This document shows, one piece after another, positions 20,779-31,730 of a DNA stretch of 64,000 bases. Made by a program: the position numbers and the translations under genes. This DNA comes from Hydractinia symbiolongicarpus (lineage: Eukaryota > Cnidaria > Hydrozoa > Anthoathecata > Hydractiniidae). Positions within the stretch are counted from its first letter, which is position 1. Each line of letters starts with the position of its first letter. The stretch spans positions 6,014,001-6,078,000 of the forward strand of contig NC_079876.1 of NCBI RefSeq assembly GCF_029227915.1, in the 5' to 3' direction. The notes under the pieces were generated by a model. That model did not search any database and was not told where the DNA came from. It saw nothing but the letters and a program-made list of their open reading frames with translations.

Positions 20779-21029
20779 TATAGCATGGTATGGAGGGACA
20801 CAGGGCTCGGGGGATATAGGACAACACGGTGGGATTTGGCGAGGATTTTTTTGCTATTTAGCGATTTAGCGTTTTAGCGAAATATCGTTAATTTAACCGA
20901 CGTGCTCGATGATTTTGACGTAATTGTCCTAACATCGGAAGTTTTTGAGATGACCCGTCAAATTCAGCGGGCATTTGCAGGAAAATGATCGTCACACTTT
21001 TGTCCTAACATCGGCATTATCCTATCTCT
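20656..21029 (-). repeat. Polinton right terminal inverted repeat
   Basis: 374 bp, the reverse complement of 7630-7993 apart from scattered substitutions and small indels. It ends ATTATCCTATCTCT immediately before the GGTAT target duplication. Confidence 0.93.
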
Positions 21030-21150
21030 GGTATTTAGGGGTAGTTTTGAGTAATTGCTAATATCTGAAGCTTTAAGAGGTATGGAACTAAATGTTTGGC
21101 ATACAGGTGCCTAACAGATTATTATGAAACAAAATAAGTAACCATGCCCC
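21030..21150 (-). mobile_element. TTAA MITE copy D, 5' part (right of Polinton)
   Basis: On the minus strand this reads GGCACCTGTATGCCAAACAT ... CAAAACTACCCCTAAATACC. It aligns with copy A (4588-4660) and copy B (34768-34835). Its partner piece is at 7545-7629. Confidence 0.7.
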
Positions 21151-23408
21151 GATGCGAAGAAGAGTTGTTACAAGAAAGCAGGAGGGCGGAATCTTTGTGA
21201 GAGAGTTGTGCATATTTGACCAGTGTGTTAGCTTTACAAGGAAGTAAGTAAAAATTCATTTTGGTTTTTCATATCTTTCTTGCACAATCCTACTTACAAT
21301 AAAATAAAATAAAATAAAATAATATTTCCGTAAATTATTACTAGCAAGTAAAACTAAACAGTTTTCACAACTTTTCTTCCGGTATACGGATTGTTAATCG
21401 TCGCAAAGCTTTAAATCGCAGTACTGCCATACAGTACCAGTTAATGTCGTAAAACACCATGGCCGTTCTTTCTGACCAAAAGGGTTGCGACAATAGTTGT
21501 GTCTTCCAAGCCCTTCTCTTTTCTTTTTGCAAGTATAATTATGGGAGTGTGGATATTGATGGTTCCAAGATTGGCACATAACTCCATGTTCTGTGTAGTC
21601 TAACTTACCTCTGTAATCACGACCTTTAGTTTTCTTGCTAACACACATTTTTTTGCTTTCCACACTTGGAATCTTGTTACATTTGTACATCGCTCTCATC
21701 TGTGCAAGGTCTATTAAGCTCAGATAAGATCTTTGCCCCATTTTTTTCGCGAACTTACGATATTTCCTTTTTGGCTTTATTGTTTTCCTCCCATTTCTCG
21801 AAAAAAAATACTTGCCATAATGTGTAATTGACTCAAAGTCATAAGCATAACCCATGCTGTCAACATCTTCTTTAGACTTTGGTTCTAATCAGAAAAAGAT
21901 TTATTTAGGGATAGAAAGATTTGCAACTGTTGATATTATTTTTTTCTCATTTACTCACATTCATTTGAGATTAAAAGAATTGCGTAAATATATTTTTAGC
22001 AGCATTACAGATAATTTTCAAATAGCGAAATTTTTAAATTTTTCTGTCGATCAAGTAGTAATCCTTTGGGTGCTCAATGATCAGCGACAATAAAAGTAGC
22101 GACCAGTGGAAAAAGTTACTAAACAAAAACAATTGCCTTGTTGACCATATATGGAGATCTATGTATCTGAGAAAGCAACAAAAATTGATGTTATTTTCTT
22201 TTCTAGTATTTTTTAAGAAACAACTTGGTCGCAAGAGTCTTTTTTGAGCTTTTAAATGTTAAAGTCTATGTCCTTAATCTTGCACTTTTTTCCTCGTAAA
22301 AATTTTTCCCGCTGGTAAAATTGAATCAAAGTGCGCTAGTAAAATTTAGGCACTTGTTGAGAAATTTAGTAAACAAAAAAATATATATCATAAGCTATTA
22401 CCTAATTGTACTTCTTGATCGTCCATGATGTTTCTTTCCATGACTGTCACATATTTGTCGCGATCTGGTCTGCTCTGTTCATGCTAAAATCCAACAGCAT
22501 GAGCTATCTCATGTAACATACTAGCTTCGCAACCCTCGTCAGCATGTAGAATTTGTTGACCAGGAACTTTATCTTCACTCTCAACTCTTCCAGCGTAAGA
22601 CCAACACCCGCTACATAAAAGCAGGAATAGCAGGTTTAAAATTAACTTCGTAATAGATAATATAAAAATGGAACTTTCATCAAAACCATATTTTAATTTC
22701 TTTTTACCTCCGAGGAAAGAAAATGTAAGGCAAAACTACTTCATTTCTGTATCCTTTTAATGTATTGCACATTCTATTAGTTTTAATTTCAAACGAATCA
22801 GTGTGCGAATTGCTTTTTAGCAAAACATTGACCAAGTTCTAAAATGTCCTTTAATGTGGACTTTCTTTATTCTGTAAAATCTGGCTCTGAGACATCACTG
22901 TCGATTAAAATTTGTATGGAAAATATACTGAAAATAAGTTTCAATTCCAGAAAGTTGTTTTAAAACGAGATATAAACTTTCTTCTTTTTGTTAGCAAAGG
23001 TATATAGCACGTGCGTTTGTTTGCTAATTATGCGTTTGTAATAACAACATAATTATATATCACGATAAAATTGCAAATTCTGTTTACAACTAAACATAAA
23101 AGTTAAGCAAAAGTAATGATATATATAAAACAGGTATTTCTAGAGTATTTAAGTGTTTCAAGATAAATTTTGTGCGAGGATATTAATTAAACTTTTAAAG
23201 AAACATGCTCACAATAAAGTGATATTTTGTTACAGGTTGGACGTGTTTTATCTGTAGAAGATTAAACTCGTTCAACACAGATTAAAAGAGTTTAGGAGAA
23301 AGTAACAAACACATTTCATCAAAAAGTGTACTTTTTAGAAAAATGATTTTGAGGAAAAAAAAGCAAAACTGAATAAAAGCCCGATCAACTTTATTTTATT
23401 GTATAACA

Positions 23409-23537
23409 TCTATATTATAATACCCGAATACATCTGTCTGTCTGTCACGCCAAAAGGTAGCTTAGCTGCGCAATAGCGAGAAGCACGCAATGCGGTATGA
23501 AAAGGACGGGCAAACCCGTGGATTTTCCACGGGCTAA
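23409..23537 (+). mobile_element. 129-bp non-autonomous Helitron
   Basis: Begins TCTATATTATAATACCCG and ends CTAA, preceded by a hairpin of 8-bp arms CCCGTGGA / TCCACGGG with a 3-nt loop. It is inserted between A (23408) and T (23538) without target duplication. A TC start, a hairpin, a CTRR end and an AT target are the standard Helitron signature. It has no coding capacity. Confidence 0.8.
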
Positions 23538-23989
23538 TGACCAGTTTAATTTAACACTTTAGCAGCAAACTTTTTCATTCAGAAGTTAACCAACCAGAGA
23601 ATTCTGTAATTGTTTACTCAAAACCAATCATAACTACGGATTTCAATTTACGAATAATTTAATCACTCAACTGCCAAAATTTCAAATTAAGTTTCTATAC
23701 AGTCATCTGCTAGAACCTCGCGCTGTATTTTAATAGAATCAAAAGAGTTCTTTTTCTTTCCCTATTCTTTCCTCTCCAATCTTCTAAAATATCTATAAAA
23801 ACTGGTAAAACACGGTACATTCTTTACAAAATGTCAAAGGCACTTATTATATGGGGGAAAACGGCTTAAAAGTGGGAGGCACTTGTTAGTTTATAAAGTT
23901 TGAATTACAAACAAAGAGATATAAAAAAGGATACTAGACAATAAAACAGAAGAAGATCCGACCAAATTGTATAAATACATAAATACACC

Positions 23990-24043
23990 GGCGCTGAGCT
24001 GATATTATTATTAAGTACTTAATAATAACATTAGCTCAGCGCC
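23990..24043. repeat. 54-bp near-perfect palindrome
   Basis: Arms GGCGCTGAGCT / AGCTCAGCGCC and an inner palindrome TTATTATTAAGTACTTAATAATAA are separated by a 4/4-nt mismatch bubble. It is AT-rich inside and GC-rich at the ends, and lies in intron 3 of the left astacin copy. Confidence 0.9.
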
Positions 24044-24723
24044 ATTTAAAAAGTTTATTTTGTTTTCACCATTTAAAGTAGGTACATAAGGAAGTCTTCC
24101 CTATATACAAATAGGGCGTTTCAGATAGACAAGCACTCATTAAAGGATTCAGCATTTACTAACTTCCTGTGAGATTGTGAAACTTCCAACAAAGACAGAG
24201 AAATTAGGTTTTTCTTTTAAATTTTTTTGACAATAAAAATGTGACAACTGACCCTTTCTTTTCTCCTCTTGTGAAGAAGATATGAGGGACTGGTCCACCA
24301 TGATACTTTTCCTTACTAATTCTTTCTTCCAATGTTTTATTATTTCTCAAGTTAATAAATTCTAGACAGTTTTCCAATGCCGTTTTAATATGTTTTATTG
24401 CTTGTTTTATGATTCTCCTCATGTGTTTGGCTGAAATAAAATTTTATTGAATAGTTTAACATAACTTTTTTTTCATTGTTTACATTTTTAAAATGTCGTA
24501 CTTACGCAATTTTTTTTGGTCAATTTTGTAGCAGATAGTGTTTTGTGTCCATAAGCCTGTTTTTCTTGCGGCCCTCTTCTGATTGATATCCATGATCCCT
24601 TTTTTCTGTTCTGAGGTTAACCTTCATCTAAAATGTTACAAAGAATTTTCAAATAATAATGAGGAAAATTTGTACGACAATTCGACTTTGAAATTTTCGA
24701 ATAACATTAAAATTTCTAGTAAT

Positions 24724-24848
24724 TGTTATGCGTGCTAGTCTAGATAGGAAAGACCACGCCCATTAACATCGTATCTCCCATATGTAATATTAATAAACTC
24801 TTTGTGTTATTCAAGTCAAACTTGTGTTATTTTATTTCTACAGCAACA
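24724..24848. mobile_element. Possible 125-bp solo LTR
   Basis: Begins TGTTATG and ends GCAACA (TGTT...AACA inverted termini). It contains AATAAA in the middle and a T-rich downstream part. It is present in intron 1 of the left astacin copy only. I see no convincing 4-6 bp target duplication, so the call is tentative. Confidence 0.35.
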
Positions 24849-25909
24849 GAAAGAAGTATCTCACCTTTAACAATGTTTTGAAGTAACTTAAACCATTTAT
24901 TTGAAAGAAATTTTAATATAGTTAGAACCTGTCTAAATATATTAGTATACTACTCTATTAGTAGAAAGTTCAATTTAAAATACTGGTATGGATAGAACCT
25001 GCCGAATAGATAGACACTTGCATAACTTTTTGAATTATAAGCAAAAGCTTATAGATGTGCTGGTACAAGTGTTCACTTTATTACATCATACCTCTTGCTC
25101 AAACTTAGACGCATCTTTCGAAGTCAACAAGCCAGAATGTCAAATTTACACGCATGGTTACTTAATCATGCTTAATAGGATCAGCATTTTCCATAAAAAT
25201 ATCTTTTTGCGAATGTTTTATCAACAAATTATTATCAGTTTTGTTAGAAAATTGTTGAATTGCTCATTTGAGGTCTTGCTTTAAAAATATGTATATATCT
25301 TTTTTTCACAGTAAAAAATAGTATAGTCGCGTAAATCATTTAATCAACCCTATTTTGAATACTAAGCCACCTAAAATACGCTACTAGGAAATTTTAAACA
25401 CGCGTGACGTACTGCTGGCTAAGAGTTTTCCAATTGTTTTTATTTGTTTTGTTATTCATAATATTTTTATCGCAAATTAATATAATAACAAGGTATTATG
25501 GTTCTAAAGTTATTAACGAAAGTACGCTAGGCATATGCCTTCTTTAGCTCTCTATAAGCCTACAATGAGATGAGGGTACTTACCATGACCAAGATTCATT
25601 TCTGGAGATGGAACATAATTGCTTTCAACTTCGTCGTCTTCGTTTTCATCTTCATCATCATCTTCGTCATCATCCTCGTCAGCGCCATCATCAGTTCCAG
25701 CATCAGCGCCATTTTCAGTGCCATCTTCAGTGCCATCTTCAGCGCCATTATCTCCAACAACGGTTCCATCACCGTTTTGAGCGGAATCTGGAAAACCGTT
25801 CGAACTTAAATATCTATCTGGTTTTGCATCCACAATTGGTACACGTAGCCACATAACCAGGAAAATAAGTAAACAGGCGAGAGCACCAACATTTGATTTC
25901 ATCTTTAAA

Positions 25910-28458
25910 TTAAATATATATCAAATTATTTTATGTAAAATAATATTATTTGTAATAATAGGGAAAGAGATTATTAAAAGACTAACATACGTTTTGCGTC
26001 AAAACAAAGCCAGCTGATGAACTACTTCTTCTGTGTTTTAATTACAAATACAATACAATTTGCATACCTTTAAAACTCTCAAAATTCATTGAACATGATC
26101 TAACTTTTGTGACCTTTGATCCGTGAAGCAGCAGCATCCTTGTGTAAACTTTTATATTTGCTTCAATAGCTTTATACCCAACTCGTTGACCTTGGTTTTC
26201 CGCTTTACGACATTTTCGTAAAATTTCGTTACTTCATTATATTTCTACATAAATTTATTCTATTGACCTAGTGATAGGCCGTCCCGTCCATTGCAGAAAA
26301 ATCTTTGGTACGAAGTCCGACCGAGTCAGCCAGAAAAGTGTGAATTGACCATCTCTGCTTAACTTTTAAGATGAAAATATGTGAGGGATATGGCTACATG
26401 AATAGTCGATAAATTTTTAAAACATAAATGTTTAATAATAAAAGTTTTGAAATACAATACAAAAAATATATAGTCAACATTTGAGCAAAAATTTACGGGT
26501 TTTCTTATAATATATATAAGGATAAGCACAAAAATGTAGATAAAAGCTTGGCGAATTCAGCTTGATTGATAAAAGTCTTATCAATCAACCTTTAGATCAA
26601 AAATATAATCATTATAAAGACGTTGTCATCATAATGTCTGAACTAACATATCCACATCAATTTATATGTATGATTTAATAAAAAGCAACTTAGGCAGCAC
26701 AATTTTACGCATTGAAACGTTTATAGCGGACTTTTTTTATCTTGTCTACTCTCTGTCTCGACTTCTATCTATCTCAAACAAAAGACTCTTTCTCTTAGGC
26801 ATTGTGTACGCTCTAAGTTATTTTCCTCCCTTTAAATCGAGCTTCTCTATCTTCAAGATTTCTGTATCTCGAAGATTTCTTTATATTGAAGATTTCGGTT
26901 TTAGAAGTGCGACATGGTGGTTTAGAAGTGCGACATGATTCGGAAAATTGAAAACGGCATGTCCAACAAGTAGGCATAGAAAGAAAAATCAATAATTGTT
27001 TTAACTTTTAGGAAAAAAACCTTCTGCTTTTTTGTGAGAATTTTCTCTATATCGATCTTTCTCTATCGTGAAAAAAAATTTTGGTCCGTTGCGCATTCGA
27101 GATAGGGTTAGGTCACTGTATTTTTAGCGTTTTTTGTCAGAGAACCTAGCTCCAGCTGATAAGGTGTCGATATTTTTGGGTGTAAATCTTCTGACTAGCG
27201 CAGAGAGAAATTCTAAACCTTAATTTAATTAGATTGGTGTTTGATTATTTTTTCTCCAAAGATCGGGTTTTACAATTTATTTTTGCGAATTATGACTTTA
27301 ATATGTCAAGAAAAGAATATTTAGATCTAATGAGATTCTTCTTAAATAGATAATTTTTTGTTCTTAAAAGAGTCTCCAAAATGTTTCCAATCAGCTTTTA
27401 AAAACATCCGTACTTGAAATATTGGGAATAAAACCTTTCACATCTATTCGTAAGACTTCTAACGTGTTTTGACGTTTATAAAAAGTTAGTAAAAAGTTAG
27501 TGAAAATGAACTAAAAGGGATAGCAAAATCACCCCCACACTGCATGAAAAATAAAGTTGGTCACATATAATTTTATTATTACTATTGTATAGAAATCGTA
27601 TGGTTATATCGTTCTCAGAAATTCGATTATAAAAAAATTTAAACCGGTTTAACTCTGTTTAGTGAGTCTTAAGATTTAACCAATCAAACGTTTTTTTTGG
27701 TAGTCCAGTGTGTGTGTGTGTGCAGTTAAATGTTCATCGAAAATTAGAAAAATTAGGACGTTCAAAACATAAGTGATCTAGAAAGGTTCTCTGAAATAAA
27801 ATATAAAGACACAGGAGTGAGAAAAGAGACAAGTTCAATAAGCAAAAGACATTCAAAGAAAAATAAAATAATCTTCTTTCTGTTCTAGCTGTAATTTATT
27901 CAACAAAGTACTTCTTTCGTGCAGACATTTTTGTTCCACACACAACGTTTTCCACGTTTTCTTTTTGTTGTTGTTAGAGCTATTGCTATTTTAACTGCAA
28001 TAGAAGCGAGTTCATAACCTTCTGTAATTTCTTATTACAATTTGTCGTAAGTAAAATTAAAAAATTCTATTCGCATGTATCATTTGTCAAGTGTATATTT
28101 CATTTTAACCGTGTTGTGGCGGCTCAGAGAAAACAATACAATATTATATAAGAATTATACAAAAACCACCACCACCTCTCCGTCCTGAATAGGAATTAAT
28201 TTTCAATACAATTTTGACAAATCAAATTCAATTAATGTAATCGTGTATCAAGTCTCACTTTAACTGGCGAATAACTATGGCATCAAAGGTATGTCTAAGT
28301 GCCCCTAATACTATTCCTAACGGGAATAAGCAAAACCAACCACGAAATTTTATTAAAATAATATAAGGCGATATATAAAATACAATACAATTCTGTCCCT
28401 TAACAACAAAAGTTGTTCAACTAGTCCAAGGTCTCAATGTATAGCAATGTCTTACTGG
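25910..28458. other. Left-arm intergenic sequence
   Basis: Upstream region of the left astacin copy and downstream of the eight-cysteine pseudogene, homologous to 44190-48890. No gene is supported. It contains a 20-bp tandem duplication TTTAGAAGTGCGACATG at 26898-26936, pyrimidine-rich TCTATCT stretches at 26740-26880 and a (GT)8 tract near 27705-27721. A TTAACCC-type transposon end (CACCTCTCCGTCCTGAATAGG) near 28172-28192 is shared with the right arm. Confidence 0.5.
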
Positions 28459-28831
28459 TTATCTTTCAGAGCTACAATCCGTGTTTTTACAACGTAATTC
28501 ACAATTACTACGCACATCTACGCCGAGTATTGGATATATAATCTTCACTTGTTTACAATGTAATCCAACAAGATTTTTTTCTAACTTCGAGTTTTGCTGT
28601 TTATCACACACATACTCCCAATGTACAATTCGATGTCGTACTTGCTTGCACGCACATGGCGCAGTTGTTGTCGTTAAAACAAGGTGCTACTTCAAGATCT
28701 ATCATCCACTTTGCGTCATTTCGTTGCAATGATTTGTTGCCTTGAATTATTGTGGTTTTCTTCAAATAAACTAATGGTATTTGTGTAATGAAATAGAGAA
28801 GCAAAAATAATTTTGCTGGCGTGATAAACAT
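28459..28831 (-). pseudogene. Eight-cysteine secreted protein, left copy, frameshifted
   Basis: Starts at 28831 with an intact signal peptide (MFITPAKLFLLLYFITQIPL), then RNDAKWMIDLEVAPC. One extra base near 28665-28672 shifts the frame, which then ends at 28604. Beyond it the original frame continues to TAA at 28461-28459 with the remaining family cysteines in place. The right copy lacks this insertion but has a stop in the signal peptide. The family is described at 29950-30411. Function unknown. Confidence 0.75.
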
Positions 28832-29949
28832 ATTGTAAACAAGAAATACACCAATTTGTCACAGCGAAATTACTAATTAAGCAAAATATTAAATGCCGCT
28901 TTCATCAAAATCTTAGACATTTTTTATCTCGTATAACTATATTACATTTTTAACTTCTTAAAATGTTGTGAATGTTATGCATAGAAAAGAGGAAGTAATG
29001 GAACTCACATTCGCATGCCGAACTGAAACCCTTGACGGTTTAATTTTTGCAGGAGAATATTCTAAAACAGGGTTTGAAATGATACATTTTTTATACACTT
29101 ACCATCGTTCATGTATCGTTTTTTAGAATAACCTTAAAAACGTCGAGATTTGAGCCAAAATTAATAAAAGCTTTTAATAAACTTCAAACGTTTCTTAATA
29201 AAAAACCGCCAAATGCTTTTAGTATGTTTGTTCTTGCTATTGTTTTTCTACTGCTTTTAGATGTATGTTTCCTTCTTTGCCTTTGTACGTTTGTAGCTAT
29301 AGTATTAGAGGTAGTATGTTTTTTGTTCGGATGTATTATGTCCGATATACTTGCTGTACAATCGAAGTCTGTTTTCTGTATGCTATTTTACGCTTGTCTA
29401 AATAGCAGTTGTAGAGCATATATGTTTTGTTACATGGTTTATACAGCTGTTTATGCTTATGTGTTTTTCATAAGAGCGAAATTTCCATGGTGTAAAAAAG
29501 CGCAGGCGGCATCTCATTAAACATTCGCAGAGAATACAAATTACCTTGCACCAACACGGTTCTTCTGTTTACAGCATGTATTTCCAATTTGTATTAATTT
29601 TACCCGCGTTATGGAAATCAAATTTAACAGCCCCCTGCGCTTCATGACATATAGCGCAAAAAATCGCACCATCGAAATTTGCTTGCTGATAGATTGCACT
29701 TTGCTAACAAATTGTATTTGCTATTAGATTGTCGTAAAACTGAAACACCATTAACTATCTGACCACAATTATGTCCCTATAGCTTGCTTAACTGTGGCGT
29801 CTTTTGTCTACTAAAATTGAGAGAGGTTTGCGCAAAATGCTGAAAAGTTTAACTGAAACTAATATGTCTAATGAGATTCTGCATAAACCGATCTGTGACG
29901 ATATATCTTTCAAGAAGTGTCTGCAGAAAAAAGAAGACGATTAAGATTG
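28832..29949. other. Inner edge of the left arm
   Basis: A 98-codon hydrophobic frame (29224-29520, plus strand, Cys/Phe/Val-rich) is open here. Its counterpart in the right arm (about 43640 leftwards) is interrupted early, so I do not call it a gene. Arm homology ends near 29670; no other feature is supported. Confidence 0.4.
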
Positions 29950-30411
29950 TTATTCACTTTGTTTTACTCTAATTCTAAGTTTACATTGCTGTTCGGTACA
30001 CCTTAATTCACAATTACTTCGAACTTCGACTTTTGGTTGAACAGGTATCACAGTTTTAATCTGTGTGCATTCCATTCCTTCATAACTTAAAGCTAGCTTC
30101 GAACTTGTATTATAATCACAAACATACTCTGTTTGAACAATCCAGTGTTTCACTTGCTTGCATTTACATGGTGCAGCTCTATCGTAATAACACGCTGGAT
30201 TTGGTAAAGAAAGTTTGCTCATTACTTTAATCTTCCATTCGTCTTTTTGCAATGTGTCACCTGCTCCCACTCGCGTTGGGTGTACCACGGGTGGGAGAGG
30301 GGGAGAAAGTGTTGTTTTCGGAGTGTGAAACGATTTCTTTTGATGGTTTTTATGAAATAAACAACTTTTAGCAAACAGTAGAATGAATATTGATAGCATA
30401 TGTCGTGACAT
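29950..30411 (-). CDS. Eight-cysteine secreted protein, intact family member
   Basis: 153 residues in one uninterrupted exon. A hydrophobic leader MSRHMLSIFILLFAKSCLF suggests secretion. A Pro/Thr-rich linker (TTLSPPLPPVVHPTR) follows, then a domain with cysteine spacing C-x7-C-x-C-x13-C-x16-C-x18-C-x3-C-x4-C. Shared anchors with the two broken copies are APCxCKQV.H.IV, EYVCD, SKL and VRSNCELRC. I do not recognise the family. Four disulfides in about 75 residues would fit an extracellular ligand, inhibitor or structural protein; a toxin cannot be excluded but nothing specific supports it. It lies about 280 bp inside the inner edge of the left arm and has no counterpart beside the right arm. 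Confidence 0.7.
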   Translation of the reverse strand: MSRHMLSIFILLFAKSCLFHKNHQKKSFHTPKTTLSPPLPPVVHPTRVGAGDTLQKDEWKIKVMSKLSLPNPACYYDRAAPCKCKQVKHWIVQTEYVCDYNTSSKLALSYEGMECTQIKTVIPVQPKVEVRSNCELRCTEQQCKLRIRVKQSE

Positions 30412-31289
30412 GTTTATCTAAAGATAAAGGTTTCTGTTGATTATTTCTGTTGATCACACTTTGTTAACTTTTTACTAAAGATGGATGTATGATCTGGCAC
30501 TGTCATTGACTTGACAGAAACCACCGATAAAACAATTTAACTAAAACTTCGCTAACACAGATATAAAACAACTAAAAGTATGCATGGTATATGTAGCTCT
30601 TTTATTTTTGACAAAATTAAAAGGTTATGTGACAAGAATATATATATATATATGAATATATATGAAATAAAACTAATATAAAACTTAGTGATTGTGTAGA
30701 AATATCGTGTGTTAGCATCTCCTATTAAGTGTTTAATTGTCATAGCTACTTTGCATTGTTACACATATGTTGACATTTACTACATCAAGCCATTCTTTTA
30801 GAAATATTCCATCGAACAATTTCATTTATAAAAAGAAGATCAGCTCGCTTGAAGGAACATGAAAATTATTTTCAGAAAAACACTTTTCCTCTTTTTGCAT
30901 CATTGAGCATGGTTTTATTTGTTTCAGTGAGATTGTCAATCTCACCTTCAGCATGCTTCACCAATATTTTATAAACGGTTTGTTAGAGCTACAAATCAGC
31001 TTTTAGTTTTTAAATGTGATAAGGAGTTTACGCTTTAAGCAGTAAAATTTTTTACGAGGATTGAGTACAATAAATAAGCTTAAATATCATATTGGAAATT
31101 TTTATATTGTTGAAAATCCACAATTTAACATATAAGGAAGTGCCTGTGCTTTAAAATCACACCGCGTTGAGAATATTGACACTGAGGCAAACTTTATAAC
31201 GCCCGCTACTGTTATTGAATGTTAAATAAGCAATTTTAGTTTGGAAATAATGGAAACCCATTTGGGTTTTTTTAAGAACTACTTTATGC
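30412..31289. other. Non-coding region upstream of the eight-cysteine gene
   Basis: AT-rich. It contains a short (TA) run near 30640-30653 and a 19-bp hairpin GTGAGATTG-T-CAATCTCAC at 30927-30945. No gene is supported. The promoter of the 29950-30411 gene must lie at its left end, but I see no clear TATA element. Confidence 0.4.
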
Positions 31290-31570
31290 TATGGTGCTTG
31301 GTTGTGTAACTTACTGAGTTTTTTATATTTACCTATTAGGTACCTGCATACCAAATTTTAAACTCCTATACCTTTTAAAGCCTTAGATTTTGGTTTTACT
31401 TCAACTACCGCTAAATATTTTTACAAAAATCTGATAATTGGAAAAGTACAACAACTTTCCTTACGACTATCCTAAGAGTTTAAAACTACTTTATTAAAGG
31501 TAATTATTTTGTAAATTTTGAACACGTGATTAATTCAATTTCCCGAATTTTTCGGATTTAAACCGAAAAT
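31290..31570 (+). mobile_element. TTAA MITE fragment, copy C
   Basis: Diverged match to copies A and B: ACCTGCATACCAAATTTTAA, then CTATACCTTTTAAAGCCTTA and TTTCCCGAATTTTTCGGATT. The outer ends are not recognisable. Confidence 0.55.
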
Positions 31571-31730
31571 TAAGACCAAGTAAGTAAAATAAGTGAGTAA
31601 AATATATTTTTAGGGCTTATCCATTTTCAATAAAATGGCTTTTCATCCTAATAAAATTTAACAAGAAGTATATTGCAGATAAAATACAAATAAATGATAA
31701 AATATTATTGACAGAATAAACAAAAGAACA

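Larger units (their letters stand above)
7630..21029. mobile_element. Polinton/Maverick, 13.4 kb, fossil
   Basis: The ends are inverted repeats starting AGAGA(C/T)AGGATAATGCCGATG. The interior carries the Polinton core set: family-B polymerase, retroviral-type integrase, A32/FtsK-like packaging ATPase, a double-jelly-roll-type major capsid protein, a likely minor capsid protein and several small accessory genes. The flanking duplication is GGTAT (7625-7629 and 21030-21034), 5 bp instead of the usual 6. At least six genes are interrupted by stops or frameshifts, while about nine are still open, so the copy is inactive but not ancient. I could not find a maturation protease. The gene complement resembles Polintons I know from cnidarian genomes. 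Confidence 0.93.
22403..24252 (-). other. Introns of the left astacin copy (3 and around)
   Basis: Intron 3 spans 24252-22611 and is about twice as long as its right-arm counterpart (50828-51677). It holds the mini-Helitron at 23409 and the palindrome at 23990. The part near exon 4 (22650-23160) aligns with 51420-51670; the rest does not align by eye. Confidence 0.6.
21394..25902 (-). pseudogene. Astacin-kringle metalloprotease, left copy, inactivated
   Basis: The five exons match the right copy: 25902-25584 (signal peptide MKSNVGALACLLIFLVMWLR plus acidic tract), 24627-24506, 24430-24253, 22610-22402 and 21884-21394. Exons 4 and 5 have the same length as in the right copy, and exon 3 is 3 nt shorter in frame. 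Exon 2 has lost 22 nt that encode the propeptide FNGD switch; the shifted frame meets TAA at 24619-24617. Exon 4 has TAG (22486-22484) in place of the Trp codon inside HEIAHAVGF-HEQSRPDRD. The exon 3 donor is GTCAGT, weaker than GTAAGT in the other copy. The C-terminal astacin and kringle exon is fully open. The gene cannot make an active protease as it stands. Confidence 0.88.
21280..29670 (-). repeat. Left arm of a large inverted duplication
   Basis: This arm matches the reverse complement of 43370-52895. Shared in order are the astacin-kringle exons, the sequence upstream of them and the eight-cysteine gene. Homology fades near 21280 (GCACAATCCTAC) and near 29670 (GCGCTTCATGACATATAGCGC). 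Insertions and deletions are frequent. Confidence 0.85.

Noticed and set aside
25570-25856. Plus-strand frames rich in Ile/Ser/Phe or His/Arg/Gln over the left astacin exon 1 (and mirror frames at 48939-49291)
   Set aside because: Antisense shadows of the Asp/Glu repeat; the sense frame has a signal peptide and correct splice phase.
29224-29520. 98-codon hydrophobic Cys/Phe-rich plus-strand ORF
   Set aside because: The corresponding sequence in the right arm is interrupted after a dozen codons, and the composition is what a T/G-rich strand gives by chance.
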